From Candidatus Zixiibacteriota bacterium (lineage in GTDB: Bacteria; Zixibacteria; MSB-5A5; GN15; FEB-12), in contig JAJRXM010000007.1 of the NCBI GenBank assembly GCA_024276275.1, positions 1 to 64,000 of the forward strand: DNA of 64,000 nucleotides. The letters run 5' to 3'. The notes beneath the pieces are model-generated. The model saw nothing but the letters and a program-made list of their open reading frames with translations. It did no database searches and was not told the origin of the DNA. Positions 43,703 to 52,190 of this stretch are shown in pieces (the first letter of the stretch is position 1; each line of letters opens with the position of its first letter). Made by a program: the position numbers and the translations under genes.

Positions 43703-44632
43703 CTATTGCGTTGTACATCCGGGTGATGCTCCGCCGTTGAACATAAAACCGACAAAACCTATTAAATCAGAAATATCAATTGTACAATCACAGTTATAGT
43801 CAGCTTCGCCAAGCGTTTTTGTAGCACCGCCTGAAAACATATAAGCTACTAAAGAAACCAAACTGCCTATATCAAAATCACCGTTAGTATACCCACAGTC
43901 AGGTAACAGCGTAAAAGTCCCATATGTGAATTGCCAAAAAGTAGAGTCAAGTATTGCCATCGTATCAAGGAAAATTGCAAGTGAATCACAAAGCGATGTA
44001 TCAATTGGTTGGCCAACAACTCGAAATACTTTTTGCCAACTCAAACAAGTATCATTAACCCATTGAGTACATTCATAACAGGTTGAATCAGTATATTCTA
44101 CTAGAGTAATTCCGACGGATTGGCCGAAAGGATCGGTAAATGAAAAATTATCAATAAAAGCAGTTTCAATATGGATATTAACAATTGAATCTGTTGGAGG
44201 AACAACCAAACTGTCTACAACTTCAAGATATAACCGTATCAGAAGCGAATCATTCTGCGGGGGAATAATAAAGGGAGGAGTAAAAGAACCACTTGTAATT
44301 AATATATCATGTCCGGTCGCTCCCAAGGATCTTATATCGGCAGACCAGGACGGCATAATAAAACTTGAGGTATCATAATGATATCTTGCAAGAACAGCTC
44401 CCTCTTGAAATTTGACTAAATCAGGTCGGTCAAGTTGGAGCCAGATTTGAAATGCTGCGATAGTATCAGCAAGATTCGAAATTTTGATATCCAGCGGTAT
44501 TAATTTTTCACCAAGTTTTCCGGATGTATTGCTGACGGTCAGGCTGACTTGTGATTGAATAAGAGAGGGGATAAGAAAAATAATAAAAAGGAAAGAAATA
44601 AAATAATTTCTTGAACGGTTGTTGAAGGACAT
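43703..44632 (-). CDS. Secreted protein with cohesin-like N-terminus and dockerin-like C-terminus
   Basis: A 309-residue exported protein. After a signal peptide (FLFIIFLIPSLIQSQ), residues about 28-160 look cohesin-like (VSLTVSNTSGKLGEKLIPLD, IAAFQIWLQLDRPDLVKFQ). A short Cys pair segment (CYECTQWVNDTCLSW) follows. Residues about 240-305 hold two dockerin-like loops (NGDFDIGSLVSLVAYMFSGG and YNCDCTIDISDLIGFVGFMF). Architecture resembles 28234-29040. It converges with the ABC operon. Function unknown; surface or matrix structural role is a guess. Confidence 0.82.
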   Translation of the reverse strand: MSFNNRSRNYFISFLFIIFLIPSLIQSQVSLTVSNTSGKLGEKLIPLDIKISNLADTIAAFQIWLQLDRPDLVKFQEGAVLARYHYDTSSFIMPSWSADIRSLGATGHDILITSGSFTPPFIIPPQNDSLLIRLYLEVVDSLVVPPTDSIVNIHIETAFIDNFSFTDPFGQSVGITLVEYTDSTCYECTQWVNDTCLSWQKVFRVVGQPIDTSLCDSLAIFLDTMAILDSTFWQFTYGTFTLLPDCGYTNGDFDIGSLVSLVAYMFSGGATKTLGEADYNCDCTIDISDLIGFVGFMFNGGASPGCTTQ

Positions 44633-44859
44633 AATTTTCTCCGAATTGATTGAAGTTTTTTTTAATCCTTTAACAATTTGTTATAAAAATCATCCTTTAT
44701 TTTTATTAAATCATGTTGTTAAGTCAAGTTGAGTGAAAAAAGAAATAAGACTCATTATTCTATAATGATACATGTATTATAGACGTTTTTCTTAAATCCG
44801 TCAAGTATTTTTATGTGAGTGTTAAGTTCAAGAACAAACAAACTTAGTGCGAAAAACAA

Positions 44860-44916
44860 CTTTTTCCTTTCAATTATATCTATCACATAACGTTACAGCA
44901 AAATGGGTTTGTTTCG
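44860..44916. repeat. Second repeat family, copy B (partner at 3107-3163)
   Basis: The core at 44891-44916 (CGTTACAGCAAAATGGG through TTTCG) differs from 3138-3163 at one position. Upstream similarity includes TTTTTCCT and TCTATCACA. Confidence 0.6.
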
Positions 44917-44968
44917 TACAAATTTAGTTTTTTGTAGTTCATTTATTTTTCTGCAAGCGTTGTCTGAT

Positions 44969-45017
44969 GTAGGTCGTGGTTCCGATTCCATAAAAATATA
45001 ATTGAGAGAAACCCGAC
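44969..45017. repeat. GTAGGTCG-type dispersed short repeat (copy 4)
   Basis: It begins GTAGGTCGTGGTTCCGATTC and ends GAGAGAAACCCGACA; same orientation as copy 2 at 2935-2991. Confidence 0.8.
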
Positions 45018-45158
45018 AAAACTATTTGTATTAGCAAGAAATTTATAATCATATATAACAGGGGACAGAATATAATTACTTGGATTGTGTAGATAAATTG
45101 TGAGAAAGTGGCAGACGAGGGCTGTCTAGTAGTCCACTAAAAAAAGTAAAACTCACAG

Positions 45159-45210
45159 CAGTCATTGCGAGGAACAGAGTGACGTGGCAATCTCATCTTT
45201 AAAATTGACA
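45159..45210. repeat. GTCATTGCGAG-type repeat whose end supplies a -35 box
   Basis: It reads GTCATTGCGAGGAACAGAG ... GTGGCAATCTCATC ... AAAATTGACA. Its last 23 bases are identical to 39112-39134. The final TTGACA is the -35 box of the nuclease promoter. Confidence 0.7.
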
Positions 45211-45233
45211 TTCAAGGTAAATATTACGATAAT
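45205..45233 (+). promoter_or_regulatory. Near-consensus promoter of the nuclease gene, predicted leaderless start
   Basis: TTGACA (45205-45210), a 17-base spacer and GATAAT (45228-45233). The start of transcription would fall at about 45240-45242, right at the ATG, and no Shine-Dalgarno is present. Confidence 0.65.
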
Positions 45234-45241
45234 ATATTAAT

Positions 45242-46168
45242 ATGAAAAAACAGCAACTCTCACCCGCTATAATAAATTCTTTAAAAGAAGCTCTTGCTCA
45301 GATATATTGGTATAAAGCTGGATTAAAATCGTTTCTAATTAATAGTCTTCGTGATTCATCCATAGTTTTAAAATTAGATTGGAGTCAGCCAAAAAGAGTT
45401 AGCGTTAATGTACTAATAGAATTTTTGATTAGTGATGAAGATAAATATCAAACTCATATTCTTCAGTTAATAATTGATGTTCTTGAAATTACTGATTATT
45501 CTCATTTAGAAAAGCTAGAAGATGGTCAACTAAAATCGGGGAATGCTAAAAAATCTGTATTGGCTCTTAAAAAATTGTTCAAACCTTTTCAAAATCTTGT
45601 AGAAGATAAAGAACGAAAAAAATTGAATAAAGAAAAGTTTATTACAAACCTCGCTACTAAAAAAGAGTTATCAAAAAAAATAGAAGAATTAAAAGAGGAA
45701 TATATTCTTTTAATAGCTGAAGAAAATCCTCGTAAGCGAGGGAAATTGTTAGAGTCTTTCATGAAAAAAATGTTTGATTTTTATGATATTGATGCTAAGG
45801 CATCATTTAAGTTAAAAGGTGAAGAGATAGATGGTGCATTTACATATGAAGGTACTGAATATTTATTTGAAGCTAAATGGCATAAACAGAGAATACAGCC
45901 AAAATATCTTAATAACTTTCATGTTAAAATTACTGATAAATTAGATAATACTTTAGGCTTGTTTCTTTCAATTAATGGATTTACAGAAAATGTAATTTTG
46001 AAACGATCGAATTCAACACCTAAAATAATTTTAATGGACGGTGAAGATTTATTCTTTGTTCTCGATGGTAGGATTGATTTACCTACACTATTAACTAGAA
46101 AAAGAAAATTTGCTGCACAAACAGGAAAAATCTATTTACCTGTTAAAGAGATATTGAATAATCTTTAG
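45242..46168 (+). CDS. PD-(D/E)XK nuclease (Mrr/restriction-endonuclease-like) with an uncharacterised N-terminal domain
   Basis: A 308-residue protein. Residues about 165-285 read as a restriction-endonuclease fold: helix RGKLLESFMKKMFDFYDI with Glu171, EEIDGAF with Asp197, and YLFEAKW with Glu210 and Lys212, which together give the E...D...ExK active site. The N-terminal 120 residues (IYWYKAGLKSFLINSL, LKLDWSQPKRVSVNVLIEFL, DYSHLEKLEDGQ) form a helical domain that recurs in nuclease-type accessory proteins and may be a sensor or partner domain. A KEL...EEL coiled region links them. It stands alone, flanked by repeats; a role in defence against foreign DNA is a reasonable inference. Confidence 0.75.
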   Translation: MKKQQLSPAIINSLKEALAQIYWYKAGLKSFLINSLRDSSIVLKLDWSQPKRVSVNVLIEFLISDEDKYQTHILQLIIDVLEITDYSHLEKLEDGQLKSGNAKKSVLALKKLFKPFQNLVEDKERKKLNKEKFITNLATKKELSKKIEELKEEYILLIAEENPRKRGKLLESFMKKMFDFYDIDAKASFKLKGEEIDGAFTYEGTEYLFEAKWHKQRIQPKYLNNFHVKITDKLDNTLGLFLSINGFTENVILKRSNSTPKIILMDGEDLFFVLDGRIDLPTLLTRKRKFAAQTGKIYLPVKEILNNL

Positions 46169-46251
46169 ATGTGTTTTTTTACATCATTAATTTTGAATTC
46201 TATGCTTACTGAGAAGTAGAAAAAAGATTATATATCTAATTTTCCCACAAT

Positions 46252-46282
46252 AAAAAAAACGGAGTCGTCAATGACTCCGCCT
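46252..46282. terminator. Bidirectional intrinsic terminator
   Basis: CGGAGTC (46260-46266) pairs with GACTCCG (46273-46279). Eight A residues precede it, giving a T-run for the minus-strand propeller gene, and CCTTTTG follows for the plus-strand nuclease gene. Confidence 0.82.
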
Positions 46283-46319
46283 TTTGTTTCGAGCAGTGTG
46301 TAAATTTAAAAAGAATATA

Positions 46320-47267
46320 TTATTTCAAAAGCAGCATTTTTTTCGTTTGTGAAAAAGCTCCTGTCTGCAATCGGTACAAATAAATACCCGATGCTATATC
46401 AGAACCTTGTTCGTTTTTGCCGTCCCATTCATATCGATAGTTCCCTGCCGGCAGTGCCGATGCACTCCATTGTGAAACTGTCTGTCCCAGCACATTGTAA
46501 ATTGTCAATGAAACATCAGTCCGAAAAGGTACCGAGTATTCAACTACAGTAGACATATTAAAAGGGTTCGGATAGTTCTGACTCAAAGCAAATCCTTCCG
46601 GAAGATAGTCCGATATGATAAATTCATTTATATCAGTTGCCTGATTACCGAGAACCTTAAACAGATAGACATCAGAACCGCCCGATGAATAGGAAAAGGA
46701 TTTCCCGACAACAATAATATCTTGATTGGCATCTATAGCCACAGACTGTGCCTCATCAGATTTTGAACCGCCAAAATTAGATGCCCAAACAGTACCTCCG
46801 ATAGGGTTTGTCATTACTAAATATGCCTCAATGTTGCTGGAGAATGATTCCGTTTTTCCCGAAAGAACAAAATTGCCCGAGGCTAGTTCTTTTACTGTAT
46901 ATCCACGGTCATCATTAGATCCGCCATACGTTTGTTCCCACTCTAACAGTCCTGTCGGATTAGTCTTGATTAAGTATGCGTCTGATTCGCCGTTGCCATA
47001 CGATGCTGTTGCTCCGACAAAGATAAACCCACCGTCAGCAGTAAGTTCAACCGAGTAACCAAAATCTGCCCGGTTACCGCCGTAGGTATTTGTCCATAAA
47101 GAATCCCCGGCAGAGTTTGTCCGTACAACATAAATAGAACTATAGCCGACACCATAAGAACCGGTCGAACCGATAAGTATATATCCCGAATCAGCTGTTT
47201 GTCGTGCTGCAAAACCTGACTCACCGCCGGCACCACCGAATGCTTTTTCCCATTCAAGATTACCTAA
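46320..47267 (-). pseudogene. Propeller/sorting-domain protein, C-terminal fragment downstream of an in-frame TAA
   Basis: The frame is open from 47267 to 46320 but has no ATG, GTG or TTG before 46814 (MTNPIGGTVW), so it is hardly an independent gene. It continues the repeats of the upstream fragment (LGNLEWEKAFGG, SDAYLIKTNPTGLLEWEQTY) and ends in a C-terminal sorting domain (GFALSQNYPNPFNMSTVVEY ... SGIYLYRLQ ... KKMLLLK). Read together with 47268-47801 it gives a protein of about 494 residues. The intact product would be exported to the cell surface. Confidence 0.75.
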
Positions 47268-47801
47268 TTAATCTGTTTTGCATAAATACATATCGGTAAA
47301 TCCGTTACCGATGGAATTTGTTGTGCCGCCTATGATATATCCTTTATCCGATGTCTGGCGAACCGACTGACCTTCTTCATTTCCGCTACCGCCGAATGTT
47401 TTTTCCCATTCGACAGTTCCTGCAGAATCTGTTTTAATAAGATAGACTTGTTTTGAAGTCGTATTCGATTTTGTACTTCCGACTATAATAAATCCGCCAT
47501 CTGAAGTTACCTGTACATCATATCCAAAATCAGTTGAGTCTCCACCGTATTGTCTTGTCCAAACAGGCGAACCGAGATTATCTGTTTTAATTAAATAAAT
47601 ATCTGAAAGACCAAAACCAAAAGAGTAGGTAGAACCGATAATTATAATTGAACTGTCCGGCATAACCTGACAGCTGTTTCCCATCTCATTTAACATTCCG
47701 CCCAAATTCGTTTCCCAAATGATTGTTTGGGATTGTACTGTTTGAGCCAGAGATGCGACAAGAATCAATATTGTTACGGCATATCCAATATGCTTAAACA
47801 T
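47268..47801 (-). CDS. Propeller/sorting-domain protein, N-terminal fragment ending at an in-frame TAA
   Basis: 177 residues with a signal peptide (ILILVASLAQTVQSQ) and three to four propeller repeats (TSDGGFIIVGSTKSN, QVYLIKTDSAGTVEWEKTFG). It stops at TAA (complement of 47268-47270) in the middle of the repeat KTD-stop-LGNLEWEK, where the preceding repeats have KTDNLGSPVW and KTDSAGTVEW. The stop thus replaces Asn or Ser; TCA to TAA would be a single change. Paralogue: 3515-4687. Confidence 0.78.
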   Translation of the reverse strand: MFKHIGYAVTILILVASLAQTVQSQTIIWETNLGGMLNEMGNSCQVMPDSSIIIIGSTYSFGFGLSDIYLIKTDNLGSPVWTRQYGGDSTDFGYDVQVTSDGGFIIVGSTKSNTTSKQVYLIKTDSAGTVEWEKTFGGSGNEEGQSVRQTSDKGYIIGGTTNSIGNGFTDMYLCKTD

Positions 47802-48109
47802 AATAATTCATCCTTCAATTACAATTTTTGAAGCTGTATAATAATTGCACAGCTTCTGTCTGTTATTTATATCGGAATGAAGGGGAAATACCTTACTGTT
47901 TCAGAATGAAAATATGATGAATCATGATGTATTGGGAGAATGCTATATAAACTGAAACAGACCATACATTTTAAAACTTTTTGCTTTGTGTGTGATTATC
48001 GTATCAGGTTGTTACTCAATAAGATACAGCTACTTTTTGATGTCGGCATTACTCTTGCACTTTCATTGTTTCAGAACGAAATGAACAGTTTGAGAAGCAG
48101 GAGAATAAT
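47802..48109. other. Gap between divergent genes, with a palindrome
   Basis: No supported gene; the 110-residue frame at 47940-48272 overlaps the DUF4402 gene and looks spurious. GAAGCTGT (47830-47837) and ACAGCTTC (47849-47856) form a hairpin or operator-like palindrome enclosing TATAAT-like sequence. GTTTCAGAAYGAAA occurs twice (about 47897 and 48069). Confidence 0.4.
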
Positions 48110-48640
48110 ATGTTTCAAAATCTCTTTAAAATTATTTTGGGCTTGCTGCTCTGTATTTCCATTTCAGCACCGACAGCAGATGCTCAGGAATATGGTACAA
48201 TTCAGGCTCTGGCCACCGTGGTCTCATCACTTTCGGTTGTCGGTTCAAATAATCTGCAATTTGGTGCTGTAACTCCGGGAATCAATAAAGTAGTGGACAG
48301 ATCAACAGTCGGGTCAGCAGGTGAATGGACAATTACCGGCGTTGCTAATGCCGAGGTCACCCTTGATTTTTCTCTGCCCGATTCACTCACAACCCTTGAT
48401 TCAGTAGCTTTTATGAGAATTTCTTTTTCAAGCACCGATGCCTCGTATGATGACGGTACCGGAGGAGGTCAAACAATTCCGACCGCAACTTTAGACCCTA
48501 ACAATTTTGTAACTCTTCGTATTGGAGCAGGAGCGACTATAATGGTCTGGATTGGCGGAACTGTTTTACCCTCAGTTTCACAGACCGGTGGTGATTATGC
48601 TTCCGATATTGTCCTTACAGTTGCCTATACAGGCAATTAG
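48110..48640 (+). CDS. DUF4402 family secreted protein
   Basis: A 176-residue protein with signal peptide (IILGLLLCISISAPTADAQ) and a single beta-sandwich of the DUF4402 type: ATVVSSLSVVGSNNLQFGAV, GEWTITGVANAEVTLDFSLP, LRIGAGATIMVWIGGTV and the closing YASDIVLTVAYTGN. Members of this family resemble fimbrial or spore-coat-like subunits (MatB type), so a surface fibre subunit is possible. AGGAG lies shortly before the ATG. It is a single gene with no chaperone or usher nearby. Confidence 0.82.
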   Translation: MFQNLFKIILGLLLCISISAPTADAQEYGTIQALATVVSSLSVVGSNNLQFGAVTPGINKVVDRSTVGSAGEWTITGVANAEVTLDFSLPDSLTTLDSVAFMRISFSSTDASYDDGTGGGQTIPTATLDPNNFVTLRIGAGATIMVWIGGTVLPSVSQTGGDYASDIVLTVAYTGN

Positions 48641-48728
48641 CGACTTGTTTTTGAACCTATTTTGAGACATAAGGATGCGGTAAAATGCATCCGTTTTGCT
48701 GTTGCAATGGTGCAAATAAAAAAAATGC

Positions 48729-48757
48729 TTGAGTACAAGCCTCTCATACAGTATAAT
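48729..48757 (+). promoter_or_regulatory. Promoter of lpxC/fabZ-lpxA
   Basis: TTGAGT (48729-48734), a 17-base spacer and a perfect TATAAT (48752-48757). It lies 34 bases before the ATG at 48791, with AGAGG as ribosome site. Confidence 0.78.
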
Positions 48758-48790
48758 TTGAAGATTCACTGTAACTAAAGACAGAGGCTT

Positions 48791-50152
48791 ATGTACGAAA
48801 AACAAAGAACTATAAAAAAAGAAATTTCCCTTAGCGGAATAGGATTACATACCGGCGTTAACTGTACTATGACATTTAAACCGGCTTTGCCTGATACCGG
48901 TATCAGGTTTGTCAGATCTGACATTGCCGATAAACCGTGGGTGCAGGCAGATGTTGACCACGTAGTTGAAATTTCACGCGGAACAACATTACAAAAAGGT
49001 GAGGCAAAAGTATACACCGTCGAACATGTCTTGGCAGCTTTTGCAGGACTTCAAATTGATAATATGATTGTCGAACTCAATAATATTGAACCGCCTGTAT
49101 GCGACGGGTCGGCAAAACCGTATGTTGATAAACTGATTGAAGCAGAGATTGAAAATCAGGATGCCGATAAATTTTATCTAGAAATTGATACACCGATGGC
49201 GTACTCCGAATCGGAACGTGATGTTGACTTAGTTGTGGCACCGTCTGATGATTTACGAATTACTTTTATGATAGATTATAAAAATCCTGCACTTGGTACA
49301 CAATACACGACCCTTGTGAATTTAGAAAAAGAATTTGTCGAGGAATTTGCTCCCGCTAGAACATTCTGTTTTGTTTCAGAAGTAGAAATGCTTAAAGATA
49401 ACGGACTGATTAAGGGTGGCGGACTTGACAATGCGGTAGTTATCTATGATTCCGATTTAGGACAAATCGAAGTTGACCGTATTCGAAAAGTACTCGATTT
49501 AAAAGATAAATGTTTTGTCGGGGAAACCGGTATAATCAATGATATCCCTCTCAGGTTTTATAACGAACCTGTTCGTCACAAAACACTTGATTTACTTGGC
49601 GACCTGATGCTTATCGGGGTTCCGTTTAAAGGTCATGTTTTAGCTGCCCGTTCCGGTCATAAAGCAAATGTTGCTTTGGCAAAACGGATGAGGAACTTAT
49701 ACAAAAAGAAAAAAATCGCAGCAAAATTAGGTTCCACAAATGCAAATATGTTTGATATCAATGCTATTTTTAAATTTCTTCCGCACAGATACCCGATGCT
49801 TCTTATAGATAGAATATTAGACCTCGACCCGGGTAAAAGAGTAATGGCTATGAAAAATGTTACTATCAACGAACCATTTTTTAATGGACATTTCCCTGGA
49901 CATCCAATTATGCCTGGGGTGTTAATTATCGAGGCAATGGCACAGGCGGGTGGAGTACTTATGATGAATGCGGTGGAAGAGCCTGATGATAAAGTTGTAT
50001 ATTTTATGTCAATAGATAAAGCAAAATTCCGTAAACCGGTAATCCCCGGAGACCAATTACGTTTTGAACTTGAAATGATATCATTAAAACGCTCTATTTG
50101 TAAAATGGCAGGAAAAGCGTATGTTGATGATAAACTTGTCGCGAGTGCGTAA
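48791..50152 (+). CDS. lpxC/fabZ: Bifunctional UDP-3-O-acyl-GlcNAc deacetylase / 3-hydroxyacyl-ACP dehydratase, last residues cut by an in-frame stop
   Basis: LpxC (about 1-300) commits UDP-acyl-GlcNAc to lipid A: zinc ligands in [11 protein letters not shown] and [11 protein letters not shown] are visible. FabZ (about 315-453) dehydrates 3-hydroxyacyl-ACP: [38 protein letters not shown]. This fusion is typical of FCB bacteria and chlamydia-like groups. The frame ends at TAA 50150-50152 after LVASA; in the same frame FMAMVVDK and then TGA (50177-50179) follow, which is the normal FabZ ending and overlaps the lpxA ATG by ATGA. The TAA most simply replaces GAA (Glu). The loss removes eight residues. 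Confidence 0.95.
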   Translation: MYEKQRTIKKEISLSGIGLHTGVNCTMTFKPALPDTGIRFVRSDIADKPWVQADVDHVVEISRGTTLQKGEAKVYTVEHVLAAFAGLQIDNMIVELNNIEPPVCDGSAKPYVDKLIEAEIENQDADKFYLEIDTPMAYSESERDVDLVVAPSDDLRITFMIDYKNPALGTQYTTLVNLEKEFVEEFAPARTFCFVSEVEMLKDNGLIKGGGLDNAVVIYDSDLGQIEVDRIRKVLDLKDKCFVGETGIINDIPLRFYNEPVRHKTLDLLGDLMLIGVPFKGHVLAARSGHKANVALAKRMRNLYKKKKIAAKLGSTNANMFDINAIFKFLPHRYPMLLIDRILDLDPGKRVMAMKNVTINEPFFNGHFPGHPIMPGVLIIEAMAQAGGVLMMNAVEEPDDKVVYFMSIDKAKFRKPVIPGDQLRFELEMISLKRSICKMAGKAYVDDKLVASA

Positions 50153-50175
50153 TTTATGGCAATGGTGGTAGATAA

Positions 50176-50949
50176 ATGAGTGAAATTCACAAATCAGCAA
50201 TCATATCTCCCAAAGCGGAGATTGGTGAAAATGTAAAAATAGGTCCGTTCACTGTTATTGAAGACGGTGTTATTGTCGGTGATAACTGTGATATAAAATC
50301 ATCGGTTCTATTAGCCGAAGGAACCGTCCTCGGTAAAAATGTAAATGTCTTCCATGGTGCAGCAGTCGGTTCAGTACCGCAGGATTTAAAATTCGGCGGT
50401 GAAAAAACTAAAGCAATTGTCGGTGACGGTACTACTATCCGTGAATATGTAACATTTAATCGAGGTACTACCTATCATAATCGTTCTGAATGCGGTAAAA
50501 ATTGTCTGCTGATGGCGTACTCACATGTTGCTCATGATTGCCTGATTGGTAACAATGTTATCATGGCAAACTCTGTCAATCTGGCGGGTCATGTAGAAAT
50601 TGAAGATTATGCTATACTGGGTGGGTTAGTGCCGGTTCATCAGTTTGTTAAGATAGGTGCTCATTGTATGATTGGCGGAGGCTTTCGGGTACAGCAGGAT
50701 ATTATTCCGTATGCCTTAGTAGGAGGCTATCCTCTTAAGACAGTCGGAATGAATTCTGTCGGTATCAAACGTCGCGGATTTACCAAAGAGGCTGTACGTT
50801 CTATTAACACCGCATTCAAAATTCTTTTCTGTTCTAAACTAAACACAACTCAAGCAGTAGAGAGAATAACAAACGATACCGATGTCATCCCTGAAGTACA
50901 AGTTATACTCGACTTCATCGCACGCTCCGAACGCGGTATAGTGAAGTGA
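50176..50949 (+). CDS. lpxA: UDP-N-acetylglucosamine acyltransferase
   Basis: First enzyme of lipid A synthesis, transferring 3-hydroxyacyl from ACP to UDP-GlcNAc. 257 residues: a left-handed beta-helix of hexapeptide repeats (IHKSAIISPKAEIGENVKIG ... LAEGTVLGKNVNVFHGAAVG), the catalytic His region LLMAYSHVAHDCLIGNNVIM, then an alpha-helical C-terminal domain ending ARSERGIVK. It is coupled to the end of fabZ through ATGA, which shows that the ancestral fabZ stop was at 50177. Confidence 0.97.
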   Translation: MSEIHKSAIISPKAEIGENVKIGPFTVIEDGVIVGDNCDIKSSVLLAEGTVLGKNVNVFHGAAVGSVPQDLKFGGEKTKAIVGDGTTIREYVTFNRGTTYHNRSECGKNCLLMAYSHVAHDCLIGNNVIMANSVNLAGHVEIEDYAILGGLVPVHQFVKIGAHCMIGGGFRVQQDIIPYALVGGYPLKTVGMNSVGIKRRGFTKEAVRSINTAFKILFCSKLNTTQAVERITNDTDVIPEVQVILDFIARSERGIVK

Positions 50950-51327
50950 TATAATTAAGTCTTACTGAACTTATCGAAGGTTTTTAAATGTCATCCCAAA
51001 CTTGATTTGGGATCCAACATTGTTGTTTTCTTATCAATATAACTTATAGTAGTTTTTAGGTCAGACAGTTACGTAGGTCAGGTCTCCCCGAGACCTGACA
51101 AAAACAGTTGCCGTTACTATATCTTTAGGAGTTCGTTGAAAAATTTCCTTAGAAGTCATTGCGAGGCGATTTATCTCAGTGGCTATCTCATGTTAAACAC
51201 AGTTTAGAAAACTGAAAATTCTTTTGAACTCTATTCCGTTCTTAACGCGGAATCCAAGATAACATATCATTTTGAACCCGTATAGGCGGACAAGCTTTGA
51301 GTTTGTCGAATTATGCTCAATTGTTTA
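50950..51327. repeat. Repeat-filled gap between lpxA and the accessory islet
   Basis: It contains several short dispersed repeats in tandem: a GTCATCCCAAACTTG/GATTTGGGAT hairpin (about 50993-51016), GTAGGTCAGGTC-TCCCCGAGACCTGACA (51073-51100, a hairpin of the GTAGGTC type), GTCATTGCGAGGCG (about 51160) and a GTTTGTCGAATTATGCTCAA end (about 51304-51322). No gene is seen. Confidence 0.6.
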
Positions 51328-52119
51328 CTAACAATTAATTAGTTCTAACCATTTTAAATAAGAATCACGCTCATCTATCTTTTTAATAATTTTCTTATAA
51401 GTGACTCTATTTTTTATTATAAGAGGATTATAAACATCAGAAAACAAGTTCTTCTTTTCTTTATCATTTAGATTTTTAACACTATTTTTCTTTAATAGTT
51501 CTTTTTCCTTTGTCTTCAAATTTAGAAAAAATTCACTTCTAAAGTCATTAAGGTCTTTTACAAATTCTTCAGATATTATCAATACTTGACCTAGAAAACC
51601 GAAAAGATAAATAGTTAACAAAGAACCTTTACAAGTAGGACATGTAAAGGTTTCATTTAACTCAATTAATTTTGTGTACTTAGCTTCAATAACAATTGAT
51701 TGAGTCGCTTGTATAAACAATTCTACAACATCAACAAATAATTCTGCATCAGAGTATTCTGGAGTGTGGTATTCATGCTCAACAACATTCCTCAATTTAT
51801 TTAGATTTTTCAATGTTCTTCCGCTAACTAAGCCAATCTGCTCGATTATGTTAATTCTTTTAGGGAAATTACCAGACATACCTTCAAAACCATATAAAGC
51901 TAACAACATGTCTAAGTGTGAATGCATTGCTCTTCTAGCATTAGATATAGCGTTTATACAGTTATTCTCATTATCTCCTAAACCTAAGTCATTTTTTGCA
52001 AAATCTAAATACTTTAAAGGAATATCCTCTTCATTATTTCTAGTAAAACTAGTAAATAAATCTAATCTTTTCTTGTCTTCAAATTGATAATATTTTTTGC
52101 ATTCTTCAGGTGTAATCAT
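51328..52119 (-). CDS. HEPN-like protein of unknown function downstream of higBA
   Basis: A 263-residue, mostly helical protein. ARRAMHSHLDMLLALYG, a KRINIIEQIGLVSG helix and LNKLRNVVEHEYHTPEYSDA contain R110-N-V-V-E-H115, fitting the RX4-6H signature of HEPN ribonuclease-like domains; the layout resembles DUF4145-type proteins. A CPTC pair (about 168-171) may bind zinc with other ligands. The C-terminal 80 residues are rich in Lys, Asn and Glu. AGAAGG lies upstream. It is 71 bases after higA on the same strand, so it may be the third gene of that operon. Ribonuclease activity is not proven. Confidence 0.6.
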   Translation of the reverse strand: MITPEECKKYYQFEDKKRLDLFTSFTRNNEEDIPLKYLDFAKNDLGLGDNENNCINAISNARRAMHSHLDMLLALYGFEGMSGNFPKRINIIEQIGLVSGRTLKNLNKLRNVVEHEYHTPEYSDAELFVDVVELFIQATQSIVIEAKYTKLIELNETFTCPTCKGSLLTIYLFGFLGQVLIISEEFVKDLNDFRSEFFLNLKTKEKELLKKNSVKNLNDKEKKNLFSDVYNPLIIKNRVTYKKIIKKIDERDSYLKWLELINC

Positions 52120-52190
52120 GAAAAACCTTCTCGCTACGTTATTTTTTCTTGGTAACTCACAGGCAGCTCTCGTCTGCTGTTTGTTAATAT

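Larger units (their letters stand above)
44633..45204. other. Repeat-rich gap upstream of the nuclease gene
   Basis: No gene is seen. It contains copy B of the CGTTACAGC family (44860-44916), a GTAGGTCG repeat (44969-45017), a GGCAGACGAGGGCTGTCTAG fragment (about 45111-45130) and a GTCATTGCGAG element (45159-45210). The rest is AT-rich with no clear structure. Confidence 0.6.

Noticed and set aside
47940-48272. 110-residue plus-strand open frame before the DUF4402 gene
   Set aside because: It overlaps the DUF4402 signal peptide in another frame, has no ribosome site and unusual composition.
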